Of a DNA stretch of 54,544 nucleotides, positions 15,666 through 22,999 are shown piece by piece (position 1 is the stretch's first letter; each line of letters opens with the position of its first letter). Below the pieces are notes generated by a model that saw nothing but the letters and a program-made list of their open reading frames with translations, did no database searches and was not told the origin of the DNA. The stretch comes from an uncultured Lactobacillus sp. (GTDB lineage Bacteria; Bacillota; Bacilli; Lactobacillales; Lactobacillaceae): positions 1-54,544 of the forward strand of contig NZ_CAJURR010000015.1 of NCBI RefSeq assembly GCF_910589175.1, written 5' to 3'. The position numbers were made by a program, and so were the translations under genes.

Positions 15666-17876
15666 ATGTTACAACAAGATGCTCAAATTAAATCAATTAC
15701 TCAAATGACGCTGCCAGAAACAGCTATTAAAAGAGACGGTAGCATCTATCCTTTTGCTCTTTACAAAATTGAAATGGTTTTAGATAGCTTGCATCTGACT
15801 GAACATGAAGCAGATATTCTACCTGCTATCCTTCAAAAACTAAATGGTGCAAAGCAGACTTCTACTGAGAAAATAGCAGATGCATTTGTTCAAACATTAA
15901 TCGAACTCGGCTTTAGTGATGAAGCAAATGCTTATGTTGATTATCGTAGAGAAGACGAAGCTAATTTTAAGAAGCAAACTGAGACTACTAACCGTCTGGA
16001 TCGCTTAGTTCATCATGATCCAACAATTGTTAATGAAAATGCTAATAAAGACTCACGTGTTTTTTCAACTCAGCGTGATTTAACAGCTGGTGTAGTTGGT
16101 AAAACAATTGGTTTAACGATGATGCCAGAACATATTGCGAAGGCTCACTTACGCGGTGATATTCACTGGCATGACTTAGATTACACACCGCTCAGTCCTC
16201 TAACTAACTGTTGTTTGATTGACTTTAAAGAAATGCTAAGTCATGGCTTTACAATTGGAAATGCAAATATTGAATCTCCTCATTCAATTGAAACTGCAAC
16301 TGCTCAAATGTCTCAAATTATTGCTAATGTTGCTTCTAGTCAATATGGAGGCTGTTCTGCTGACAGAGTAGATGAAGTTTTGGCTCCATATGCTGAAAAG
16401 AATTATCACAAGAATATTAAAGAAGCTAGCGAATTCTTTGACGATGAAGAAAAGATCAAGGCTTTTGCAGTTAAGCGAACAAAAAAAGATATCTATGATG
16501 CTATGCAAGCTCTTGAATATGAAATTAATACCCTATTTTCAAGCCAAGGACAAACTCCATTTACTACTTTAGGATTTGGATTAGGAACATCATGGATTGA
16601 ACGTGAAATTCAAAAAGCAATCTTAAAGATTAGAATTGAAGGTTTAGGAAAAGACAAAAGAACAGCTATCTTTCCTAAGTTAGTCTTTACGCTAAAGAAG
16701 GGACTTAATTTACATCCTGGAGATCCAAACTATGATATTAAAGAATTAGCTTTGGAATGTTCTACTAAGCGTATGTATCCAGATATTGTTAGTTATGACA
16801 TGATTAAGAAAATTACTGGATCATTTAAAGCTCCAATGGGTTGTCGTTCCTTCTTACAAGGGTGGAAAGATCCAGAAACTGGTAAAGAAGTAAATTCTGG
16901 TCGTATGAACTTAGGTGTTGTTACTTTAAACCTACCTAGAATTGCCATGGAATCAAAAGGAGACAAAGATTTATTCTGGCAAATTTTTAGAGAAAAAGTC
17001 CAAACAGCACATGAAGCTTTACAAATTAAGGCTAAACGTTGTACTGACGCTGTACCTGATAATGCTCCAATTCTTTATGAATATGGTGCTTTTGGTAAAA
17101 GACTAAATGCGGAAGATAATGTAAATGATCTTTTCAAAAATGGACGCTGTACAGTTTCCTTAGGTTATATTGGACTTTATGAAGTAGGTACAGTCTTTTA
17201 TGGTCCTAATTGGGAACATAATGAAGAAGCGCACCAATTTACTATTAATATTGTTAAAGAACTTCACGATTACTGCGCTAAATGCGAAAAAGAAGATCCA
17301 AATCACTATCACTACAGTGTATATTCAACTCCAAGTGAAAGTTTGACTGATAGATTTTGTCGCCTGGATACTAAAAAATTCGGTAAGGTTAAAGATATTA
17401 CTGATAAGGAATACTACACTAATTCCTTCCACTACGATGTAAGAAAGCACCCAACTCCATTTGAAAAATTAGCTTTTGAAGCTCCTTATCCATTCTATGC
17501 TGCAGGTGGATTTATTCATTATTGTGAATATCCAAACCTTAAGCAAAATCCTAAGGCACTAGAGGCTGTCTGGGACTGGGCTTATGATAAAGTAGGATAC
17601 TTAGGAACCAACACTCCAATTGACCAATGCTACAAGTGTGGTTTTAAGGGTGAATTTAAGGCAACCGCTAAAGGCTTTGAATGTCCACAATGTGGAAATC
17701 ATGATCCAGAAACTTGTGACTGTGTGAAGCGTACTTGTGGCTATCTAGGTAATCCTTTGAAACGTCCAATGGTTCATGGTCGTCATGAAGAAATTGTCCA
17801 CCGTGTAAAGCACTTGAATATGGGAATGGAAGAAAAGATGGCTAAGGATGAAGCTAGAAAGAATGACGAATACTGA
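15666..17876 (+). CDS. nrdD: Anaerobic ribonucleoside-triphosphate reductase
   Basis: 736 residues. An N-terminal ATP-cone (KRDGSIYPFALYKIEMVLD, about 22-110) gives allosteric control. The large glycyl-radical barrel follows. Near the C-terminus are four zinc-binding cysteines (CYKCG and CPQCG) and the radical loop RTCGYLG, whose final glycine carries the radical. It reduces ribonucleotides to deoxyribonucleotides without oxygen, after activation by NrdG. The stop overlaps the nrdG start (TGATG). The NrdR-like boxes upstream indicate dNTP-responsive control. Confidence 0.97.
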   Translation: MLQQDAQIKSITQMTLPETAIKRDGSIYPFALYKIEMVLDSLHLTEHEADILPAILQKLNGAKQTSTEKIADAFVQTLIELGFSDEANAYVDYRREDEANFKKQTETTNRLDRLVHHDPTIVNENANKDSRVFSTQRDLTAGVVGKTIGLTMMPEHIAKAHLRGDIHWHDLDYTPLSPLTNCCLIDFKEMLSHGFTIGNANIESPHSIETATAQMSQIIANVASSQYGGCSADRVDEVLAPYAEKNYHKNIKEASEFFDDEEKIKAFAVKRTKKDIYDAMQALEYEINTLFSSQGQTPFTTLGFGLGTSWIEREIQKAILKIRIEGLGKDKRTAIFPKLVFTLKKGLNLHPGDPNYDIKELALECSTKRMYPDIVSYDMIKKITGSFKAPMGCRSFLQGWKDPETGKEVNSGRMNLGVVTLNLPRIAMESKGDKDLFWQIFREKVQTAHEALQIKAKRCTDAVPDNAPILYEYGAFGKRLNAEDNVNDLFKNGRCTVSLGYIGLYEVGTVFYGPNWEHNEEAHQFTINIVKELHDYCAKCEKEDPNHYHYSVYSTPSESLTDRFCRLDTKKFGKVKDITDKEYYTNSFHYDVRKHPTPFEKLAFEAPYPFYAAGGFIHYCEYPNLKQNPKALEAVWDWAYDKVGYLGTNTPIDQCYKCGFKGEFKATAKGFECPQCGNHDPETCDCVKRTCGYLGNPLKRPMVHGRHEEIVHRVKHLNMGMEEKMAKDEARKNDEY

Positions 17877-18589
17877 TGCCAGAGAAAGATAAAAATAATC
17901 AAGAAGGTCCTGATGTTCGAGGAAATTTAATTAAGGTTAATGTTGGTGGAGATACAATCTTTGTTGATTCTAATCAATACAAACCGCAAGTTGAACATGC
18001 TAAAAAGTTAAAACAACAACATAGAAAACCGAAGAATCCTAAGCCCCAAGAATGGAAGTCAGAAGAATACTCTAAGCATAAAATTGCTGACTATAAGCCA
18101 TTTAATTTTGTTGATGGTGAAGGGGTTAGATGCAGCTTATATGTGAGTGGATGCTTGTTTGACTGTCCTGGTTGCTATAATTTAGCAGCCCAGAATTTTA
18201 ATTATGGACGTCCTTATACACAAGAATTAGAAGATAGAATTATCGAAGATATGTCTCAATCCTATGTGCAGGGCTTAACTTTATTAGGCGGCGAACCTTT
18301 TTTAAATACTTGGGTATGCTTGAAATTAATTAATCGTGTGCGTAAGGAATTTGGACATAGTAAAGATATTTGGTCGTGGTCAGGCTATACCTGGGATGAG
18401 CTTCAAAAAGAAACTCCTGATAAGAAAGAAATGCTTTCAAAGATTGATATTTTAGTTGATGGACGTTTCATGGATGATTTGAAAGATCTAACACTACAAT
18501 TTCGTGGTTCAAGTAACCAGCGAATTATTGATGTTCAAAAATCAATTAAGGCTAATAAGGTTGTTATTTGGGATAAACTAGTTAGATAA
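17876..18589 (+). CDS. nrdG: Anaerobic ribonucleotide reductase activating protein (radical SAM)
   Basis: 237 residues. The radical SAM cysteines lie in SGCLFDCPGCYN (CxxxCxxC), binding the 4Fe-4S cluster that cleaves S-adenosylmethionine to make the glycyl radical on NrdD. LGGEPF is the SAM-binding motif. An N-terminal extension of about 60 basic residues precedes the core, longer than in the E. coli protein. The ATG overlaps the nrdD stop by one base. Confidence 0.95.
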   Translation: MPEKDKNNQEGPDVRGNLIKVNVGGDTIFVDSNQYKPQVEHAKKLKQQHRKPKNPKPQEWKSEEYSKHKIADYKPFNFVDGEGVRCSLYVSGCLFDCPGCYNLAAQNFNYGRPYTQELEDRIIEDMSQSYVQGLTLLGGEPFLNTWVCLKLINRVRKEFGHSKDIWSWSGYTWDELQKETPDKKEMLSKIDILVDGRFMDDLKDLTLQFRGSSNQRIIDVQKSIKANKVVIWDKLVR

Positions 18590-18598
18590 ATTTGATAG

Positions 18599-18633
18599 AA
18601 TAAGGGAAACAAGAGAGTTTCTCTTATTTTTTT
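18599..18633 (+). terminator. Terminator after nrdDG
   Basis: AATAAGGGAAAC pairs with GTTTCTCTTATT, followed by T. The next gene starts only 10 bases later, so readthrough is possible. Confidence 0.75.
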
Positions 18634-18643
18634 AGGTGAAAAG

Positions 18644-19234
18644 ATGCAAGAAAAGAATTTGAAATTAGTAGATAAAATTATGACTGCTCTTCAAGGTGTC
18701 GAAGATCCAGAGTTGTTGATTGACGTAGTCAATCTAGGTTTGATTTATGGAATCGATATTGAAGGAGATCATGCAACAATCACGATGACCCTAACTATTG
18801 TGGGATGTCCCTTATCTACATATTTACAAAATGCAATTGAAAAAGCAGTTTTGTCTGTACCAGAAATAAACACTTGTGATATAAAGTTAGTTTGGTATCC
18901 AGTTTGGAATCCAGAACGCATGACAGTAGCTGCGAAGAAACAATTAGGGATGCTTGATAATGAGCAGGCCCTTGATCAAGAAAATGAAATTGAAGAGACA
19001 GAAGAAAAAGAGAAGATAATTGATTTTTCTGTTCCAATAAAGAAGCTGGCAGAAGAATATCCAGATTTTATTCAAATTATGTATGACTGCGGCTTTACAA
19101 GAATTAAAATTCCGGGTCTGTTGTCTACTGTAGGAAGAGTAATGACGATTCCGCTTGGTGCCCAAGCTATGAAAATTGATTTAGATAAAATAAAGCAGGC
19201 GTTCGAAGATAAAGGCTACAAGGTGATTGATTAA
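18644..19234 (+). CDS. MIP18/DUF59 Fe-S assembly domain fused to DUF1858
   Basis: 196 residues. The N-terminal MIP18-like domain (about 8-95) has the family pattern VEDPELLIDVVNLGLIYG and TLTIVGCPLSTYLQ with its conserved cysteine. An acidic linker (about 105-125) leads to a C-terminal DUF1858 domain (about 130-196) with YDCGFTRIKIPGLLSTVG. MIP18 proteins act in iron-sulfur cluster assembly or repair, and DUF1858 is related to the N-terminal part of ScdA/RIC iron-centre repair proteins. The stop overlaps the next start (TAATG), so the two genes are translationally coupled. Position behind nrdDG suggests service to anaerobic Fe-S enzymes. Confidence 0.85.
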   Translation: MQEKNLKLVDKIMTALQGVEDPELLIDVVNLGLIYGIDIEGDHATITMTLTIVGCPLSTYLQNAIEKAVLSVPEINTCDIKLVWYPVWNPERMTVAAKKQLGMLDNEQALDQENEIEETEEKEKIIDFSVPIKKLAEEYPDFIQIMYDCGFTRIKIPGLLSTVGRVMTIPLGAQAMKIDLDKIKQAFEDKGYKVID

Positions 19235-20430
19235 TGAAAGAACTAGATAAAGAACGACAAAAAGCTATTTTAAAAATTTTAAATTTTATTCAAGATGGTG
19301 GAGAGCTTGAAGAAGCAAAGAAAATGTTTCAAGCTGCCTTTGATCAAGTTGACGTGGCTGAAATCACTGCAGCAGAAAGAGAATTAATTGCTCAAGGCCT
19401 TGATCCAAGAAAAATCCAATATTTGTGCAATGTTCACGCCGATGTTTTTAAGGGTAATATTAAAGAAAATAAGGAAAATTCTGAGTTTGAAAAACCAGGT
19501 CATCCAGTTCATACATTCAAGTTAGAGAATATTGTTCTTAAGTCCTTGGTAAATGACGCTTTATTGCCAGACTTAGCTAAGTGGGAAAAGGGAGATAAGG
19601 GTGCACTCTCAAAGTTAAGACAGGAGTTAAAAGACCTAGCTAAAATTCACTATCATTATGCTCGTAAGGAAACTTCAATGTTTCCCATTATGACTAAATA
19701 TGGAATTACTGCACCACCGAAAGTTATGTGGGGTGTTGATGACAAAATCCGAAAACTTATTGGTCAAGCTAATTTACTTATTAGTCAAAAAGATATTGAT
19801 CAAGTTGAAGTGTCTAAGGCAATAAAAGAGACGGCACATGAAGTTCTTGAAATGATTTTTAAGGAAGAAGAAATCATGTTGCCAATGATTGATGAAGTTG
19901 CTAATGAAGAAGACTGGGGCAATGTTAAAAATGAGGAAGAACAGATTGGTTATACCTTGATTCAAAAACCAATGAATTGGAAACCTAAGGAAAAGACTAA
20001 AAATGATGGGCCACTTTCTATCGATAAATTAAGTAGCTTAGCACTAAATTTTGCAGAAGGGAGCTTAAATTTAGAACAATTATCTGCAATTTTGGATTTA
20101 TTACCTTTTGCAATAACTTTTATTGATGAAAATGATAAAGTAGCTTATTTTGGCGGAGGAGCCAATATTTTCCCTCATTCTAAAAATGCGATTGGCAATA
20201 GTGTTTATTCTTGTCATTTACCTGAGAGCGTACCACGAGTTAAAAAAATTTTTGACGATTTTCACCAAGGGAAAAAAGATAAGTATGAGTTTTGGTTTAA
20301 GCCAAGACATATGGGGCGGTACCTATACTTACAGTATTTTGCTGTGAGAAAAGATAATAAATATTTGGGCTGTTTAGAAGTTGCTCAGGATGTTACTGAT
20401 ATTAGAAATTGGAAGACTGAAAAGAAATAA
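19234..20430 (+). CDS. DUF438 - hemerythrin-like - PAS protein
   Basis: 398 residues. DUF438 occupies roughly 1-75. A hemerythrin-like four-helix domain (about 90-235) has the candidate metal ligands HPVHTF, HYHYARKETSMFP, and HEVLEMIFKEEEIMLP. A C-terminal PAS domain (about 275-395) starts with LNLEQLSAILDLLPFAITF. Hemerythrin-like domains of this type bind di-iron and occur in RIC/ScdA-type repair proteins; the PAS domain may sense redox or a ligand. Translationally coupled to the MIP18/DUF1858 gene. A PAS-only relative lies at 52303-52725. Cellular role is inferred as Fe-S repair or redox sensing. Confidence 0.85.
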   Translation: MKELDKERQKAILKILNFIQDGGELEEAKKMFQAAFDQVDVAEITAAERELIAQGLDPRKIQYLCNVHADVFKGNIKENKENSEFEKPGHPVHTFKLENIVLKSLVNDALLPDLAKWEKGDKGALSKLRQELKDLAKIHYHYARKETSMFPIMTKYGITAPPKVMWGVDDKIRKLIGQANLLISQKDIDQVEVSKAIKETAHEVLEMIFKEEEIMLPMIDEVANEEDWGNVKNEEEQIGYTLIQKPMNWKPKEKTKNDGPLSIDKLSSLALNFAEGSLNLEQLSAILDLLPFAITFIDENDKVAYFGGGANIFPHSKNAIGNSVYSCHLPESVPRVKKIFDDFHQGKKDKYEFWFKPRHMGRYLYLQYFAVRKDNKYLGCLEVAQDVTDIRNWKTEKK

Positions 20431-20434
20431 TTAG

Positions 20435-20465
20435 AAGACTCTACCTTTGGGCGGAGTCTTTTTTA
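20435..20465 (+). terminator. Terminator
   Basis: AAGACTC / GAGTCTT hairpin followed by six T. Confidence 0.8.
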
Positions 20466-20533
20466 CGCTCGTGCAAAAATGTTCATTAATTGCTAGACTG
20501 AATGTAAGAATATAGAAGAAAAGGGTGAGAGAG

Positions 20534-21751
20534 TTGCATAATAAGGGAAATATTCAACCAGATGATGAGATAAAGTTACATTGGCTTCTTTTAGGTGAGT
20601 TATTTACCTGGATTGGAGCTAGTTTTATTTGGCCATTAACTTCAGTTTATTTGAATAAAAGACTCCATGTTTCTTTGGCTATGATTGGAATAGTACTTTT
20701 ATTTAATTGTTTGGCCAATATGCTTGGTTCATTTATTGCTGGCTGGGCATATGATCATTTCAATCCATACTATTTAATTATTGCCGGCGCTGGCTTAGAT
20801 GCCTTAGTACTATTTGGGATGGCGGCTAATCATACTTGGCCAATTTATTGGGTTTGGATGACTTTGACTGGTCTACTGGGCGGCTGGAATGGTGCGTTAA
20901 TTAATTCAATTGCGACTAGCATCAAGTCTAAGCCAGGGCGGTATGTCTTTAATACAATTTATTTTGCACAAAATCTTGGTGTAGTATTAGGGACATTAAT
21001 TGTAGGTTATATCTATGATTATTCAGTTACAATTTTATTTGTAATTGCGGCTAGTCTTTTTGTGATTGTAAGTATAAACGCAATCATTAATTATCGCCCA
21101 ATTATTAAGTTTCATTTAGAAAGAAAAGCTCAGCAAAGTAAAGATAGTAAAAATAAGGCAACTCCGATGCCTGCTGCCAATCTAAAGCTGACTATCGGCT
21201 TTTTCACTACCTTAGCTGTAATTTGGTTGATGTATATGAACTGGGAATCTAACCTTTCAGTTTATATGGTTTCTTTGGGAATACCTTTTCATTTATATAG
21301 TTTATTGTGGACAATTAATGCTGGTATTATTGTGATTGTTCAAGCATTTCTAAGTCGTTTTCCTAACACATTTAAGAACTTATTTCATCAAGTAGTATTT
21401 GGAGTTACTATGTTTGCTATTTCTTTTGTAACCTTAATCTTTGCAAAAGACTATGCTCACTTTGTATTTTCAATGGTTACTTTAACTCTCGGTGAATCAA
21501 CAGCAATGCCAGCGATGCCTGCCTATGTAAATGACTTGTCGCCTGTCGATAGTAAAGGTAAATATCAAGGCTTAACAATTTCAACGTCGGCTGTTGGGAG
21601 AGCATTTGGACCGTTATTTGGAGGATTAGTTATTGATAAGTTTGGCTATATCAATTTCTTTATTGTTGCTGCAGTTGGGATTTTTATGATGCTAGCAATT
21701 ATTGTTCCCCTTCATACGAGATTAAAAGGAAAATTGAAAATATTTAGGTAA
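20534..21751 (+). CDS. Major facilitator superfamily transporter
   Basis: 405 residues with about 12 membrane segments and a charged central loop (near residues 195-215, rich in K and Q). The motif-A-like GWAYDHFNP follows TM2 and GLVIDKFGY is its second-half counterpart. It is a secondary exporter or importer of unknown substrate; multidrug-type annotation is common for such proteins. Start: a TTG at 20534 lies 6 bases behind AAGGGTG, and a GTG at 20525 is the alternative. Monocistronic. Confidence 0.8.
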   Translation: MHNKGNIQPDDEIKLHWLLLGELFTWIGASFIWPLTSVYLNKRLHVSLAMIGIVLLFNCLANMLGSFIAGWAYDHFNPYYLIIAGAGLDALVLFGMAANHTWPIYWVWMTLTGLLGGWNGALINSIATSIKSKPGRYVFNTIYFAQNLGVVLGTLIVGYIYDYSVTILFVIAASLFVIVSINAIINYRPIIKFHLERKAQQSKDSKNKATPMPAANLKLTIGFFTTLAVIWLMYMNWESNLSVYMVSLGIPFHLYSLLWTINAGIIVIVQAFLSRFPNTFKNLFHQVVFGVTMFAISFVTLIFAKDYAHFVFSMVTLTLGESTAMPAMPAYVNDLSPVDSKGKYQGLTISTSAVGRAFGPLFGGLVIDKFGYINFFIVAAVGIFMMLAIIVPLHTRLKGKLKIFR

Positions 21752-21794
21752 ACTTTTACATGATTTTTCTTATTAAGTGAAAAGGTTTACAGAA

Positions 21795-21836
21795 TGAAAG
21801 CGATCTCTTCTTTTTATGAAAGCGCCATCTTATAAT
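21795..21836 (+). promoter_or_regulatory. lacD promoter with two cre-like half sites
   Basis: TGAAAGCG occurs at 21795-21802 and again at 21817-21824, 22 bases apart, each extended toward the CcpA cre consensus but with a poor right half. A perfect TATAAT follows at 21831-21836. Carbon catabolite control of lacD is plausible but the sites are imperfect. Confidence 0.45.
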
Positions 21837-21869
21837 ATAAATGTGCGGTAAATGAAAAGGAGATACACG

Positions 21870-22865
21870 ATGAGAAAGATTTCACCTGAAGTTGCAAAAC
21901 ATATGGATAATTTATCTAATGAGGCTGGCATAATCAGCGCATTAGCAATTGACCAAAGAGGATCATTAAAACGAATGTTAGCTGAGGCAGCAAATAAGCC
22001 TGCTGATGAAACAACAATTGTTGATTTTAAGGAAGCTGTTTCTAGTGAGTTGACTCCATATGCTTCTGCCATCTTGACAGATCCGGAATATGGTCTTCCA
22101 GCAACTAAGGTTAGAGATAAGAATTGTGGTTTATTATTATCTTATGAAAAGACTGGTTATGACACTACTGAGCCAGGTAGAATGTGTGATTTGATTGCCG
22201 ATCAATCAGCATTAAGAATTAAAAATGATGGCGCTGATGCAGTTAAATTTTTGCTTTACTACGATCCAGACGAAAGTGATGAAATTAACGATAAGAAGAA
22301 GGCTTTTGTTGAAAGAGTAGGGGCTGAAACTAAAGCAACTGGATTACCATTTTTCCTTGAATTATTAACTTATGATGGGAAAATTGATGATGCTAAAGGT
22401 GAAGAATACGCAAAGGTAAAACCTGAAAAAGTCTTCAAAACTATGGAAGAATTTTCTAAGCCTCAATATGATGTAACAGTTCTTAAAGTTGAGATGCCAT
22501 TTAATATCAAGTTTGTCGAAGGTTATAGTGGCGACAACAATGTTGTTTATACTCAAGAAGAAGCAAAGAAGTTATTGAAGAAACAATCAGATTTAACTGA
22601 TTTACCATATATCTTTTTATCAGCTGGTGTAACTTCAGAAGAGTTCATTGCAGAGATTAAGATGGCTGAAGAAGCTGGTGCTGACTTTAATGGTGTTCTT
22701 TGCGGGCGTGCAACGTGGAAGCCAGCAATTAAGCCATTTGCTGCTGAAGGAGAAAAGCAAGGTAGAGAATGGCTTTCAACTGAAGGAAAGAAAAATATCG
22801 AGAACTTAAATGATGCACTTAAAGGTGCAAAATCATGGGAAGATAAGTTAGAAATCGAAGAATGA
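21870..22865 (+). CDS. lacD: Tagatose 1,6-bisphosphate aldolase
   Basis: 331 residues, usual for LacD. It cleaves tagatose (and also fructose) 1,6-bisphosphate to dihydroxyacetone phosphate and glyceraldehyde 3-phosphate. Motifs: SALAIDQRGSLKRML at the N-terminus, the Schiff-base region TVLKVEMPFNIKFVEG with its lysine, and SAGVTSEEFI plus NGVLCGRATWK near the C-terminus. The ATG at 21870 has AAAGGAG 7 bases upstream; an earlier ATG at 21852 has none. It stands alone, with the related kinase and PTS 4-5 kb downstream. Confidence 0.9.
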   Translation: MRKISPEVAKHMDNLSNEAGIISALAIDQRGSLKRMLAEAANKPADETTIVDFKEAVSSELTPYASAILTDPEYGLPATKVRDKNCGLLLSYEKTGYDTTEPGRMCDLIADQSALRIKNDGADAVKFLLYYDPDESDEINDKKKAFVERVGAETKATGLPFFLELLTYDGKIDDAKGEEYAKVKPEKVFKTMEEFSKPQYDVTVLKVEMPFNIKFVEGYSGDNNVVYTQEEAKKLLKKQSDLTDLPYIFLSAGVTSEEFIAEIKMAEEAGADFNGVLCGRATWKPAIKPFAAEGEKQGREWLSTEGKKNIENLNDALKGAKSWEDKLEIEE

Positions 22866-22886
22866 TAGCTGAATTATTTAATTGAA

Positions 22887-22917
22887 AACAAGGTCAGAAG
22901 TGGCCTTGTTTTTTTGT
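22887..22917 (+). terminator. Terminator after lacD
   Basis: ACAAGGTCA / TGGCCTTGT hairpin followed by T. Confidence 0.8.
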
Positions 22918-22939
22918 ATAGATGAACCTAGGTCCAACC

Positions 22940-22968
22940 TTGAAAAAACATACTTAACGCAATAAAAT
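22940..22968 (+). promoter_or_regulatory. Promoter of the LPQTG adhesin gene
   Basis: TTGAAA (22940-22945), a 17-base spacer and TAAAAT (22963-22968). This leaves a short leader before GGAGG and the ATG at 23000. Confidence 0.65.
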
Positions 22969-22999
22969 AAAAAAGGAATTGTTAATTTGGAGGAAAACA

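Noticed and set aside
21749..21791. Inverted repeat GTAAACTTTT / AAAAGGTTTAC after the MFS gene
   Set aside because: The loop is about 22 bases and there is no T run after the stem, so I did not call it a terminator; it may be a weak hairpin only.
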